DNA of 64,000 nucleotides from Deltaproteobacteria bacterium (GCA_020060215.1 JAGVAP010000104.1:62001-126000), one strand, 5' to 3'. Shown: positions 33,765-42,732, counted from the first letter of the stretch. The notes: generated by a model from the sequence alone, not told the origin. Made by a program: numbers and translations.

Positions 33765-34339
33765 CTTTTTGATTCTAAGGTTCTCCAATGATTTATTGGC
33801 TCTTGGAATTTGGATGCCAGCGCTATCAAGTAGTCGGAGTCCGTTGGTATTGGAATGGGTAAAACCGTTGATTTTTTCTCGTTCCTGTTCGTATTTTGCC
33901 ACTAACCCGGATCACGGAACCCAAAACGTAGTACGCCGAGGGGGACGCGCCGAGGGGGCCCATGAAAATATGCTTTTATTCATGTCGAACAACTTTGCCG
34001 GGCATGCCTAATCAAGCACGGCATCTGCCGCGGAATAGCTACAAGGGGGGGGGAACGATCGCACTGAAGAGGCAGTGGACAATCGATGGGGGGAAAAGTC
34101 ATGTGGCGTCTTCCCGCTCCAGCCCTAGGTGGGCATTTTCAGCACGCGCAGAGGTGACGTTTCAAATACGCTCCGACTGGGGGGAGGCAGGGTCTTTCTT
34201 CACCGATTCTTCAAGAGCCGGCAGCCCGTTCATGGTCTTCCCTAATGCACCTCAATGATAAACGAAAGGCTCCTTCTGAGGAGATCACCGAAAGGGAAAG
34301 GCTCGTCCGCAAGGGTCGACGCCCGAAGCCTCTTTTGTC
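33765..34339. other. Intergenic region, no supported gene
   Basis: About 575 bp upstream of the phosphofructokinase gene and downstream of the DUF2294 gene. Short frames exist on both strands without recognisable domains. Nothing resembling an insertion sequence end or tRNA was seen. Confidence 0.5.
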
Positions 34340-34744
34340 TCAAAGGGGAGGATTCGGCAGGGTGAAGACGACAAAGCGCTCACCCGTCCTTGTACTGATG
34401 TCCGTGTACATGCTGACCGGAAGGAGCCCGGTGATTTTTTCGATGATCCTCTTGAGCATATCTTCGGCGTTCTCGAACAGCTTGGTTCTTACCTGCTTGA
34501 TGAGCTGAATTCCCTCGATATCCCTCGAAAGGTTGATCTCGGCGGGTGTCAGGACCCCTTTCAGCCGCACCAGCACCGTGTCCTGGATGATGTATGTCCT
34601 CGCCTCAAGCGGACCCCTCCCCATGTGCTCCTTCTCAAACTGGATAAGCGCATTGCTGATCTCCGCCTCCATCTGCCCTTTGGTCAGCCCGGTCGGAGTT
34701 CTTCGCCTATTTCCTTCGATTGCAGTGTTCTTGTGCTCGCCCAT
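34340..34744 (-). CDS. DUF2294 domain protein, copy 1
   Basis: 134-aa protein of the DUF2294 family from ATG 34744 (MGEHKNTAIEGNRRR). Family hallmarks are MEAEISNALIQFEKEHMGRG, ARTYIIQDTVLVRLKGVLTP and the end YTDISTRTGERFVVFTL. Small, apparently cytoplasmic, of unknown biochemical role. A second, more diverged relative lies at 42059-42529. The open frame upstream of 34744 is arginine- and serine-rich and was not included. Confidence 0.85.
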   Translation of the reverse strand: MGEHKNTAIEGNRRRTPTGLTKGQMEAEISNALIQFEKEHMGRGPLEARTYIIQDTVLVRLKGVLTPAEINLSRDIEGIQLIKQVRTKLFENAEDMLKRIIEKITGLLPVSMYTDISTRTGERFVVFTLPNPPL

Positions 34745-34957
34745 CGGGTGTCCTCGGAGTGAAACCGACGTGAGACCCCCCCATGGTCCGTGCATCGACG
34801 AAAGCGCGGACGGCAGGGAAGTCCTACTAGAGAGGCTATAAGATTTGCGCCTGTTCCGCAACCGTCTTTCCTGGAGGGGACGCGCGAGCCCTTTACCTTG
34901 GGGCGAGCATACACGGTCAACGAGTTCTCCCTCATCGCCGAACCGCGGCACCCAACT

Positions 34958-35419
34958 CTAGGGGTTGGGCCCCGTTCGGGCAGCGCCTATGACCGTCACC
35001 TGCCCTTTTCCCCCGTCCACGCGAACAAGGTCCCCATCCTGGATGCGCCGGGTAGCGCACGATGTGCCCACCACAGCAGGGATTCCATAATGCCTGGCGA
35101 CAGCGGCGGCAGTGGACAGGATTCCCCCGGTGTCGGTGATCAATGCCAGGACCTTCGGAAAAAGGACCGTCGTTTCCGGCGAGAGGGAGGGGCAGACCAG
35201 CACGACATCCGAACCCCACGACTCCAGGTTTTTGAACCCCCTGATCAATTTCGCCCGACCCTCCGCAAGTCCTGCGGAAGCGGCATGCCCGATGATGGAC
35301 TTTGCAGCCGTGTCCTTTTCATGGTCGGCAAGACGGTAAAGGCAGCATCTCTCCGGCTCGATCCTGGCCGAAGAACCCTCTTCAGAGGGCGGGAGTTCTC
35401 TTGTTTGTGATTTTTGCAT
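34958..35419 (-). CDS. PEP-utilising enzyme mobile (swivelling) domain protein lacking the active His
   Basis: 153-aa stand-alone version of the phosphohistidine swivelling domain found in PEP synthase, PPDK and enzyme I. The core reads ITDTGGILSTAAAVARHYG followed by IPAVVG. In catalytic members the motif is G-G-x-x-S-H-A-A, but here Thr103 occupies the His position, so phosphotransfer by the usual route seems impossible. The start overlaps the stop of the HMG-CoA-lyase-like gene by 38 bp, indicating cotranscription. It could be a regulatory or scaffold relative of the Pps/aromatic-metabolism swivelling subunits. Confidence 0.8.
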   Translation of the reverse strand: MQKSQTRELPPSEEGSSARIEPERCCLYRLADHEKDTAAKSIIGHAASAGLAEGRAKLIRGFKNLESWGSDVVLVCPSLSPETTVLFPKVLALITDTGGILSTAAAVARHYGIPAVVGTSCATRRIQDGDLVRVDGGKGQVTVIGAARTGPNP

Positions 35420-36446
35420 GACTTTCAGCCTCCTCGATCAACCTGTGCTTGGGAGCCTTCGCTATTCTTCCGGTGTGGATAGACTCCGACCGGAGGCGTC
35501 TCCCTATGATTTTCTCGAATGTTCGACCGATCGACAGGACTCTTTCGGCATCCACGCCGGTTTCGATCCCCATCTCATCCATCATCACCACCAAGTCCTC
35601 GGTGGAGACCAGCCCCGTCATTTCAGGGTGGAGATCGTAGTACTCCCCTGTCCCGGCAACGGGCACCCCGTCCACAAAATTGGCAAGCTGCCCCCCCAAG
35701 CCGCCCAGGGTGGACTCGAACCGAATGATCCCTGCCTGGAGTGCCGCGAGCACGTTGGCAAGGCCCCAGCCCCGGGTCGAGTGGAAATGGGCCGTATGCA
35801 AAGACGGCTGCGGGAAGGCGTCGAGGATCATGGTAAAGTACTCATACACCCGGTTCGGGGTTGCCGACCCGTCATGGTCCGCATGCTCGACGTCGTCGGC
35901 CCCTGTGTCCAGCCATCTCTTGGTGAAATCCACCGCCTTTCCCATCTCCGTAGGACCTTCGATGGGGCAGCCCCAGATGGTGCTGACCGCGCCGCAGACC
36001 TTGAGCCCCGCATCGTGGGCCTTCTGTATATAGCGCTCGCACATCCTCCAGTAATCCCTCAGGGGGAGGCCGGAGTTCTTCTTGTGGTGGGACTCGCTCG
36101 TGGAGACCATGAAGAGGATCCGGTCAGGGCCGTACCCTTCCCTGCGGGCCTGTATGGCACGCTCCGCGGCCTTTTCCCTTATGGTCACCGCCGTGATCTC
36201 CACGTCCCTGAGCAAAGCCCGGACCCTTTTGCTCCCCCGGATGCGCTTCATAAGATCGTCCGCATCCCTGAATTGCGGCATCCTTGTCGGATTCCCGAGG
36301 TTCGTAAGCTCCAGCCTCCTGAAGCCCGCGGAGATGAGTTCCTCGCAAAGCCACAGCTTGGCCTCCGTGGGTATGAATCTCTCCTCCCGCTGGAGTCCGT
36401 CCCTCAGGGAAACCTCCCCCAAATCCACAATCCCAGGAAGTTTCAT
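35382..36446 (-). CDS. HMG-CoA lyase-like (pyruvate carboxyltransferase family) protein
   Basis: 354-aa TIM-barrel lyase/aldolase of the DRE-TIM type. The active-site opening EVSLRDGLQREE (R-D-G-x-Q) is at residues 11-22, with metal ligands in SLHTAHFHSTRGWGLAN (two His) and later ESTLGGLGGQLANFVDGVP. It cleaves or condenses a 3-hydroxy-3-methylglutaryl-type CoA ester or a related acid. Preferred start ATG 36446 (RBS GGGAGATGGA); ATG 36458 is also in frame. Lies in a cluster with iorBA and bamA on the same strand. Confidence 0.88.
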   Translation of the reverse strand: MKLPGIVDLGEVSLRDGLQREERFIPTEAKLWLCEELISAGFRRLELTNLGNPTRMPQFRDADDLMKRIRGSKRVRALLRDVEITAVTIREKAAERAIQARREGYGPDRILFMVSTSESHHKKNSGLPLRDYWRMCERYIQKAHDAGLKVCGAVSTIWGCPIEGPTEMGKAVDFTKRWLDTGADDVEHADHDGSATPNRVYEYFTMILDAFPQPSLHTAHFHSTRGWGLANVLAALQAGIIRFESTLGGLGGQLANFVDGVPVAGTGEYYDLHPEMTGLVSTEDLVVMMDEMGIETGVDAERVLSIGRTFEKIIGRRLRSESIHTGRIAKAPKHRLIEEAESHAKITNKRTPAL

Positions 36447-36540
36447 TCCATCTCCCATGCACTCTCTTCTTTACACCCGCTTCGATGTTGAGCGCGAAGG
36501 AGGGTGTGGCAAGCGGCCGCGGCCCGGTGCGGAAGCCGGA

Positions 36541-37140
36541 TCAGCCGGGCGAGTCGGACACAGCCGACATGCCGAGTTCAAAGGCCTTGAGGTTGATATC
36601 CGCAAATCCCTTCTTCGTCTTGCGGCTTATCGTCTCCCTGATCCACTGCGCGCCAAAAGGCACCCGGCCGCTTGAAGCCAAAGCCCCCAACATGACCATG
36701 TTGAGCGACAGGGCCGAACCGGCTTCCAGTGCCAGAGACGTGGCATCGAAGGCGACCACCTTTCTGACCTTGCCGGAGACCCTGGCCATGGTGGACCCTA
36801 CCGGCGGATACTCGGCCTTGCCCAGGGCCACCGTGAAAGGCGGAACGGGGCGGGTGTTCGTGATGACGTACCCGTTCCCACTGCATTTCCTGAGGGCCCG
36901 GATCGTCTCCGAGGGCTCGAACCCGACCAGAAGGTCCGCCTCCCCGTCCGAGATGCAGACGCTGTCTCCCTCCCCCAGGAGGATCGACGACTCCACGACC
37001 CCGCCGCGCTGGGCCATGCCGTGGAACTCCGACATACGAACCGGCACGCCTGCGGCCACCGCGGCCTCGCCGAGCATACGGGCCGCCAGGATGTTCCCCT
37101 GACCGCCCACAGCCACGATCACGATCCTCGTCACATTCAT
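36541..37140 (-). CDS. iorB: Indolepyruvate ferredoxin oxidoreductase, beta subunit
   Basis: 199-aa gamma-domain subunit of the 2-oxoacid:ferredoxin oxidoreductase superfamily. It opens RIVIVAVGGQGNILAARMLG and continues RMSEFHGMAQRGGVVESSI, typical of IorB. The ATG at 37140 overlaps the iorA stop (ATGA), so the subunits are translationally coupled. Together they oxidatively decarboxylate aryl pyruvates to aryl-acetyl-CoA with reduction of ferredoxin, or run in the reductive direction in syntrophs. A longer frame reaches into iorA antisense sequence. Confidence 0.93.
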   Translation of the reverse strand: MNVTRIVIVAVGGQGNILAARMLGEAAVAAGVPVRMSEFHGMAQRGGVVESSILLGEGDSVCISDGEADLLVGFEPSETIRALRKCSGNGYVITNTRPVPPFTVALGKAEYPPVGSTMARVSGKVRKVVAFDATSLALEAGSALSLNMVMLGALASSGRVPFGAQWIRETISRKTKKGFADINLKAFELGMSAVSDSPG

Positions 37141-38999
37141 CCGACCACCTCCCTCTTCATTGGCAATATGGCGTTCTCGGGACAGAACTGAATGCAAAAA
37201 GCGCAGCCTGTGCACCGGTTCTCGTCGATCTGAACCTTCCCGTTCTCCAGGTAAAAGGCGGGGCAGGCCACTTTGCCCACACAGGACCTGTGGTCCTTGC
37301 ATTTCGTCTGGTTGACGTAGAAAGTTCTTTGCTTCTTTCGGTTCGGAAGGGTCCGCTCGTACAAAGGGCAGAACGCCCTGGCGATGAGCACGGAGACCCC
37401 TTCATAGGCAGCCACATCCTTAACCGCCTCCACTGTCCTGCTGAATTTGAGGGGGTCCACGGTAACGACCTTCTTTACACCAAGCCCCCGCACCGCATCC
37501 TCGATGGAGACCTGCTCGAGGGGGAGCCCCAGGTGGGTCATGTCCGCGCCGGGGTGTGGCTGGTGCCCGGTCATGGCTGTGGTGCCGTTGTCCAGAACGA
37601 CCAGGGTGAAGTTGTGGTGGTTGAACACGGCGCTTGCAAGCCCCGGGAGGCCGGCGTGGAAAAAGGTCGAGTCCCCGATGAAGCAGACGACCTTTCTGCC
37701 GGTGGCCTTTGAAAATCCCCCTGCCGTGCCGATGCTGCTTCCCATCGAGATGAGGAAATCCCCCATGTTGAGGGGAGGAAGGAGTCCAAGGGTGTAGCAG
37801 CCGATGTCGGTCGGGTAGATGGCCTCATCCCCGAGGACCTCACGCACCGCCACATACGTGGCCCTGTGGGGGCAGCCCGCACAGAGGTTGGGCGGGCGCG
37901 CAGGCGACTCCGGCAGGTCCGAGACCTCTACAGGCTGAGACGGGGTGAACGGCAGGCCGAAGTGGAACGCGATCACCCTCTTGACCATGGCGGGGTCGAA
38001 CTCGTACAGGCGTGAAAAAAGATCCTTTCCCTTGCCGCTGATAGGCAAGGTGAGCCCCGCTTCCTGGGCACAGGCCTTGACCCCCTCCTCCATATAGGGC
38101 TCCCCCTCCTCCACCACCAGCACCTTTTCGCAACCGTTCAGGAAAGAGGCGATCAGCCCGGCCGGGAGAGGGTGGGAAAAGCCCACGCGCAGCAGACGGA
38201 AGCGGGACTCGGCCCCCAGCTCCCGGAGAGCGTCCCTGACATAGCCGTAGCTGACGCCGTTGCAGACGATGCCCCACCGGCCTTCGCCTTCCACGCGGTT
38301 CCAGGGACTGCGGTTCGAGAGCGAGAGCGCCTTGTCGTAGTTCTTCAGCAGCTTCACATGCAGGTTCCGGGACACGGCCGGCACGCACACATAGGAAAAG
38401 GGATCCTTCTTGAATTCCCCCCGGGTCACCCGCCCTCGCATGGGCCCCAGCTCCACGACCCCGCTCGAGTGGTTGATCCTGGTGGTCGTCCGGAATAGGA
38501 CCGGCTCATGGAGCTCCTGCGACAGGTCAAAGGCGTACTTCACCATCTCCTTGGCCTCGGGTACGGAGGACGGCTCCAGGATGGGGAGCCCGCTCAGCTT
38601 GCCGTAAAAGCGGTTGTCCTGCTCGTTCTGACTGGAGAACATGAACGGGTCGTCGGCGCTCAGGAGAACCAGGCTTCCGGCGACGCCGGTGTAGGCGAGG
38701 GTCATGAGGGCGTCGGCGGCCACGTTGACACCCACGTGTTTCATGGTGCACATGACCCGCAGCCCGCTCATGGCCGCGCCGGCGGCCACCTCCAGGGCCA
38801 CCTTCTCGTTTGCGCTGTACTCGAAGTAGAGATCGCTTTCCCGGGATATGTGGAAGAACTGAAGGGCGATCTCCGAGGACGGCGTGCCGGGATACGCCGT
38901 GGCAAAGGCCACTCCCGCCTCGATCGCCCCCCGTGCAATCGCCTCGTTTCCCAGCATGAGCATCTTCTCTCCCGGGTTGTCCTTGAGCAATGGATGCAT
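37137..38999 (-). CDS. iorA: Indolepyruvate ferredoxin oxidoreductase, alpha subunit
   Basis: 620-aa fused pyrimidine/TPP-binding subunit. N-terminal domain: GNEAIARGAIEAGVAFATAY, PGTPSSEI and the catalytic-region EYSANEKVALEVAAG. The TPP domain follows, with GCYTLGLLPPLN, CFIGDSTFFHAGLPG and VVLDNGTTAMTGHQPHPG. The C-terminal ferredoxin part has CKDHRSCVGKVACP and CTGCAFCIQFCPENA, two [4Fe-4S] motifs. ATG 38999 has a strong GAGGAGTG site. Couples arylpyruvate oxidation to ferredoxin. Confidence 0.95.
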   Translation of the reverse strand: MHPLLKDNPGEKMLMLGNEAIARGAIEAGVAFATAYPGTPSSEIALQFFHISRESDLYFEYSANEKVALEVAAGAAMSGLRVMCTMKHVGVNVAADALMTLAYTGVAGSLVLLSADDPFMFSSQNEQDNRFYGKLSGLPILEPSSVPEAKEMVKYAFDLSQELHEPVLFRTTTRINHSSGVVELGPMRGRVTRGEFKKDPFSYVCVPAVSRNLHVKLLKNYDKALSLSNRSPWNRVEGEGRWGIVCNGVSYGYVRDALRELGAESRFRLLRVGFSHPLPAGLIASFLNGCEKVLVVEEGEPYMEEGVKACAQEAGLTLPISGKGKDLFSRLYEFDPAMVKRVIAFHFGLPFTPSQPVEVSDLPESPARPPNLCAGCPHRATYVAVREVLGDEAIYPTDIGCYTLGLLPPLNMGDFLISMGSSIGTAGGFSKATGRKVVCFIGDSTFFHAGLPGLASAVFNHHNFTLVVLDNGTTAMTGHQPHPGADMTHLGLPLEQVSIEDAVRGLGVKKVVTVDPLKFSRTVEAVKDVAAYEGVSVLIARAFCPLYERTLPNRKKQRTFYVNQTKCKDHRSCVGKVACPAFYLENGKVQIDENRCTGCAFCIQFCPENAILPMKREVVG

Positions 39000-39036
39000 G
39001 ATGTCACTCCTCATCTCGAAGTTCGAAATGATTGAA

Positions 39037-39057
39037 AAGGCAGGCGGGGCCTGCCTT
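39037..39057 (-). terminator. Hairpin between bamA and iorA
   Basis: AAGGCAGGC pairs perfectly with GCCTGCCTT around a 3-nt loop, and on the minus strand the stem runs into a short T-run (TTTT then C). It could terminate bamA transcription or partly separate it from iorA downstream. Confidence 0.5.
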
Positions 39058-39101
39058 CCGGGCACTGCCTGCCGTGTGAGCAAGTACTCTCCTATGAGGG
39101 C

Positions 39102-40241
39102 CTACTTCTGTGGTTTCCCCAATACCTCCGCGAACATGTCGTTGTCCCAGAGCCTGCCGGCGGCGATGTTCTGCCGGAACTTGATGAAGTCGATCGTGTC
39201 CTTGCCGGTGATCTTCTTGGTGTTGAAGGCACCGAAGCCCAGGAAGGCCTCACCGGCCATGTTGGCAGCCAGCCAGTGCCTGTGGGAGTTCTTCATGGTG
39301 TCCCAGAAGAACTTCTTCTTCTGACGGATGCTGTCGATGGATTCGATCAGGCAGCCGGGGAACAGATTGGCGAAGACCCAGCAGATCCGGTCCACTTCCT
39401 TGTCAAGGAGTTCGAAGTCCGCCTTCTCCTGGTACTCCTTCAGGATGGCACGGCCTTCTTCCAGCTCCTTACCGGTCTTGTACTCGCCGTATACGATCTC
39501 CCCGTCCTTCAAGTACTGATCGGTGATGATGGTGGGGTTGCGCACCCATTTCCCGTCGATCTTCAGAACCGGGACCGCCTTGCTGATGAGGTTTTTGGCC
39601 TTCATCTTGTAGGCGGACCACATCTCGCAAGAGACGCAGTTCCACATGGCGTCCTCGATGCTGAGATACCAGGGGAGGAAGTCCGAGGCTCCGCCCACCG
39701 GGGCCGAGCCGTGTTTCGGTCCGGCCTGCCCGAAGATCGCCAGGTCCGATGCGAGGGCGATGTCGCAGGCCATCCCGATCTCCTGGCCTCCGGCCACCCT
39801 CATGCCGTTCACGCGGCAGATGACGGGCTTCTTGCAGGCCAGGATGGAGTCCACCATATGGTTGAAAAGCTCCATGTACTGTCCGTATTCATCCGGTCTC
39901 ATGCTGTAGTACTCGCTGTACTCCTTGGTGTTTCCTCCGGTGCAGAAGGCATAGGGCCCGGTGCCGGTGAACACCGTGGCCACCACGCTCCTGTCGAGGG
40001 ACGCGTTCTCAAAACCTGCGATGACGCCCTTGACCATCTCGGTGGTGTAGGAATTGTACTGCTTGGGGTTATTCAGCCGGATCCAGGCGACAAAGAGCCC
40101 GTCGACCGCTTTTCCCGTCTTGGGGTCCTTCAGGGGTTTCTTCTCGTACACCGTGCAGGGGGCATCCTTACCCCAGTGCACGCTGGTGTGCAACGTATGA
40201 TCTTTCATTTCGTCTTCTCTCGGCATCCATTCCAGAGCCAT
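39102..40241 (-). CDS. bamA: 6-oxocyclohex-1-ene-1-carbonyl-CoA hydrolase (ring-opening hydrolase BamA/Oah)
   Basis: 379-aa crotonase-fold hydrolase that opens the alicyclic ring in anaerobic benzoyl-CoA degradation, giving 3-hydroxypimelyl-CoA. The family-specific block GQAGPKHGSAPVGGASDFLP and the CTGGNTKEYSEYYSMRPDEYG stretch (oxyanion-hole region) are those used as bamA gene markers. The length fits the family. ATG 40241 follows GGAGGAAAGGACT; an upstream ATG (40259) is six residues earlier. No ring reductase, dienoyl-CoA hydratase or 6-hydroxy dehydrogenase gene is in the window. Next to iorAB, suggesting aromatic amino acid or benzoate degradation. Confidence 0.93.
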   Translation of the reverse strand: MALEWMPREDEMKDHTLHTSVHWGKDAPCTVYEKKPLKDPKTGKAVDGLFVAWIRLNNPKQYNSYTTEMVKGVIAGFENASLDRSVVATVFTGTGPYAFCTGGNTKEYSEYYSMRPDEYGQYMELFNHMVDSILACKKPVICRVNGMRVAGGQEIGMACDIALASDLAIFGQAGPKHGSAPVGGASDFLPWYLSIEDAMWNCVSCEMWSAYKMKAKNLISKAVPVLKIDGKWVRNPTIITDQYLKDGEIVYGEYKTGKELEEGRAILKEYQEKADFELLDKEVDRICWVFANLFPGCLIESIDSIRQKKKFFWDTMKNSHRHWLAANMAGEAFLGFGAFNTKKITGKDTIDFIKFRQNIAAGRLWDNDMFAEVLGKPQK

Positions 40242-40462
40242 AGTCCTTTCCTCCTTCATTGGTGATGTTGTGACTGGATTCTTTGGGTCTTACATGCGGT
40301 GACAACTCAGGAAATCCCCTCCGCCCTTGCTGAGCGGTAGACTCTCTATTTCGTGCTGTCTTGTGTCTTATCACCTCCCTTTCTTGTTGATACTCAAGGA
40401 GTCACTCCGGATGATCGGTAACCTGGAATAGCCCTGACGCGGTTTGTCTTCTTTGGGGCCGG

Positions 40463-41356
40463 TCAACCCTTCAACAGGTACATAGCCTGCCTGTAGCGTT
40501 GGGCCGTCTGGGCTATCACTTCAGGGGGGAGCCGGGGCGGAGGATAGCTCTTCCCCCAATCCAACCCCTCCAGGTAGTCGCGCAGATACTGCTTGTCGAA
40601 ACTCGGCTGGGCCCGACCCGGCTCGTATTGATCCTTCGGCCAGAAGCGGGATGAGTCGGGGGTCAGGATCTCGTCGATCAGGATCAGGTCCCCGTCGTGG
40701 ATCCCGAATTCGAACTTGGTGTCCGCAATGATGATCCCCTTGCGGTCCGCCACTGCGCGGGCCGTTTCATAGAGTTCCAGGCTCGCGTCACGCACCCGCT
40801 GGGCCAACTCCGCCCCAATGAGCTCTACCATGCGGTCAAAGGGGATGTTCTCGTCATGCGCCCCTCCTTCCGCCTTGGTGGAGGGGGTGAAAATGGGCTC
40901 AGGAAAACGATCGGACTCCCTGAGCCCCGGCGGAAGCTTGTGTCCGCAGACCTCGCCGGTCCGGCGATAATCCTTCCAGCCCGACCCGGCGAGGTACCCC
41001 CTGACGATACACTCCACCGGCAGGGGATCCGCCTTGAGCACCAGCATGCTCCTCCCCTCCAATACATCCCGGTGTTTCTGACAGGACCGCGGGTAGGCCC
41101 CGTTGCTCGTTGATATGAGGTGATTCGGGATAATGTCCTCGGTGAGTTCAAACCAGAATGCCGAGATGGCGGTCAGGACTCGGCCCTTGTACGGAATGGG
41201 GTCGTCCATGACCACATCGAAGGCGGAGATGCGGTCCGAGGCGACGATCAGGAACTCCTTCCCCAGATCATAGATGTCCCGAACCTTTCCGCGCTTCACG
41301 AGCTTCAGGTCCTTCAGGTTTGTCTCTCGGACCACCGGCCCTTTCTCATTGTTCAT
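40463..41356 (-). CDS. purC: Phosphoribosylaminoimidazole-succinocarboxamide synthase PurC
   Basis: 297-aa SAICAR synthetase, the ATP-dependent ligation of aspartate to CAIR in purine synthesis. Motifs: [51 protein letters not shown] and [31 protein letters not shown] in parts. Length and sequence are those of the longer PurC form. Lies between bamA and the carbonic-anhydrase-like gene on the same strand, 46 bp after the latter, so it may share the transcript that starts in the structured leader at 42550-42790. Confidence 0.96.
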   Translation of the reverse strand: MNNEKGPVVRETNLKDLKLVKRGKVRDIYDLGKEFLIVASDRISAFDVVMDDPIPYKGRVLTAISAFWFELTEDIIPNHLISTSNGAYPRSCQKHRDVLEGRSMLVLKADPLPVECIVRGYLAGSGWKDYRRTGEVCGHKLPPGLRESDRFPEPIFTPSTKAEGGAHDENIPFDRMVELIGAELAQRVRDASLELYETARAVADRKGIIIADTKFEFGIHDGDLILIDEILTPDSSRFWPKDQYEPGRAQPSFDKQYLRDYLEGLDWGKSYPPPRLPPEVIAQTAQRYRQAMYLLKG

Positions 41357-41402
41357 GACTCTGATAACCTTCCTTTCTATCCTGAGGTTTGCATACGCCG
41401 AT

Positions 41403-42062
41403 CTAGGCGCCTCGCTGGCAATCGAGGCTTGCGTCTTCCCCCACCGCTCTCCGGTGAAGGCCGGCGGGTTGAATCAAAACGCCGCTGCCGTAGAGCCCCA
41501 TATACCCCTTCCTGATCGCATTGGCCGCAGCGAAGACCTTTTCCTTGTATTCCTCCTCCTTGGTATTGGTGAGCCTGAAATTGAGCACGTCTCTGGCCGT
41601 CCGGATCACCGCCCCTGCCGGTATGATGATGTGGGAAGATACGGTGGCTTTCAGGATGATCGCGCCGATCCCGACCCAGACATTGTCCTCCAGCGTGGCG
41701 CTGTAGAGCACGGCCCTGACTGCGAGGAAGCACCCTTCCCCGATGGTGCAGGGGCCGTGAATGAGGGCGCCGTGGGCGATGGAGGACCGCGCGCCTATGG
41801 TGACCGAGGATCCGCCCTTGGAGTGGATGACGACGCCGTCCTGGATGTTCGTTTCGGCCCCGATCACAATGGGATGAACCCTTCCCTCCTTGTCCGGTTC
41901 ATCCGCCCGGATCACGGTCTGGCACGCCACGTAAACGTTTGGGCCGATGTGGACGTTTCCGATGATTTGGGCGCTGGGGTCCACAAAGGCGGTGGGGTCT
42001 ACCACCGGCCGGTCCCCTACCGGGTTCGGCCGGATGCCGCTGTGCAGTGCGGTTCTGTTCAT
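41403..42062 (-). CDS. Gamma-carbonic-anhydrase-like hexapeptide-repeat protein
   Basis: 219-aa left-handed beta-helix protein with isoleucine-patch repeats ([19 protein letters not shown] and [19 protein letters not shown] turns). Histidines in [10 protein letters not shown] and [15 protein letters not shown] fit the three zinc ligands of gamma-class carbonic anhydrases. ATG 42062 has GAGGAGGATC upstream and overlaps the DUF2294-like stop (ATGA). The C-terminus ([18 protein letters not shown]) is an unusual extension. A Zn-dependent hydratase or a non-catalytic family member are both possible. Confidence 0.85.
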   Translation of the reverse strand: MNRTALHSGIRPNPVGDRPVVDPTAFVDPSAQIIGNVHIGPNVYVACQTVIRADEPDKEGRVHPIVIGAETNIQDGVVIHSKGGSSVTIGARSSIAHGALIHGPCTIGEGCFLAVRAVLYSATLEDNVWVGIGAIILKATVSSHIIIPAGAVIRTARDVLNFRLTNTKEEEYKEKVFAAANAIRKGYMGLYGSGVLIQPAGLHRRAVGEDASLDCQRGA

Positions 42063-42529
42063 CTGAAGATCCTCCTCAAGAGCTTTTTGGGAAAGCGTTT
42101 CACCTCCGACCCCGGGTTGGGAGCCTGCGGCCCGCCCGATCCTGCTCCAGCGGCGGGACAAGGTCCCTCCTTCTCGGGTCTTGGTGACAGAAAAAAGTTC
42201 ATGACACACGACTCGCATTCGAGACTGATGTGGATCTGGCTGGACATCACCTCCTTGCGCGTGGCATGCTCGATCCGGGCCACGAGCGGAGCCTTCACCC
42301 CTTCGAAAAGCTGCGCGTACATTTCGTGAAGGAGCCTTGTATCCCCCTTCTCAAGCCCCATCCCGATCTCTGCCGGGCTGAGGAACTTGTGAACGCGAAT
42401 CACGACCATCTCCTGATCCATCAACACCCGGATGGAGCGGGGTGAACAGCCGAAGTTCTGCATCAGGAAAGCCGTTGCCGCCTGAGCTACGCTCCTTCGT
42501 TCCTTCTCGAAAGCCGATGCCTTTCCCAT
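42059..42529 (-). CDS. DUF2294-like protein, copy 2, with extended Cys-containing C-terminus
   Basis: 156-aa relative of DUF2294: the pattern VAQAATAFLMQNFGCSPRSI and VLMDQEMVVIRVHKFLSPAE corresponds to the family opening in copy 1 (34340-34744), but the sequence is diverged and ends with CESCVMNFFLSPRPEKEGPC and a basic tail [11 protein letters not shown]. Translation is coupled to the gamma-carbonic-anhydrase-like gene (ATGA). The ATG at 42529 lies 21 bp after the second leader terminator. Function unknown. Confidence 0.7.
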   Translation of the reverse strand: MGKASAFEKERRSVAQAATAFLMQNFGCSPRSIRVLMDQEMVVIRVHKFLSPAEIGMGLEKGDTRLLHEMYAQLFEGVKAPLVARIEHATRKEVMSSQIHISLECESCVMNFFLSPRPEKEGPCPAAGAGSGGPQAPNPGSEVKRFPKKLLRRIFR

Positions 42530-42549
42530 CCTTCAACCGCTGAAGATAG

Positions 42550-42578
42550 AAAAAGCCGACAGTGATGCCACTGCCGGC
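42550..42578 (-). terminator. Intrinsic terminator of leader unit 2
   Basis: GCCGGCAGTG (42578-42569 read on minus) pairs with CACTGTCGGC (42564-42555) around GCAT, followed by five T. One G-T pair, otherwise perfect 10-bp stem. Confidence 0.8.
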
Positions 42579-42632
42579 CTACTTCGGGCTGGCCCTTCCC
42601 CTCGGAGAAGACCCTCCCTCTATCCGCCAACC
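42550..42632 (-). promoter_or_regulatory. Structured leader unit 2 (riboswitch-like), proximal to the DUF2294-like gene
   Basis: On the minus strand this unit reads TTGGCGGA, then AGAGGGAGG, a stem (GGTCTTCTC with GGGAAGGGCC), the 19-nt box CAGCCCGAAGTAGGCCGGC, and a terminator hairpin. It repeats the plan of unit 1 at 42702-42790: the box is identical, and the internal stem differs in sequence but still pairs. Placed directly before a protein gene, it looks like a cis-acting RNA that controls transcription termination. Class not recognised. Confidence 0.6.
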
Positions 42633-42701
42633 CTCAGGAAGGCTGTTCCACTCCTGTATGGAGCGCTGGCGCCTCCTGCAACCGCTGAAACCCTGCCAAA
42701 C

Positions 42702-42732
42702 AAAAAAGACCAACAGGCATGAGCCCGCCGGC
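42702..42732 (-). terminator. Intrinsic terminator of leader unit 1
   Basis: GCCGGCGGGC pairs with GCCTGTTGGTC around TCAT, using several G-U pairs, followed by six T (42707-42702 on minus). Confidence 0.75.

Noticed and set aside
35706..35726. tRNA-like T-arm sequence (GGACTCGAACCGAATGATCC) on the plus strand
   Set aside because: It lies inside the HMG-CoA-lyase-like coding sequence (ESTLGG region), and no acceptor, D-arm or anticodon arm surrounds it.
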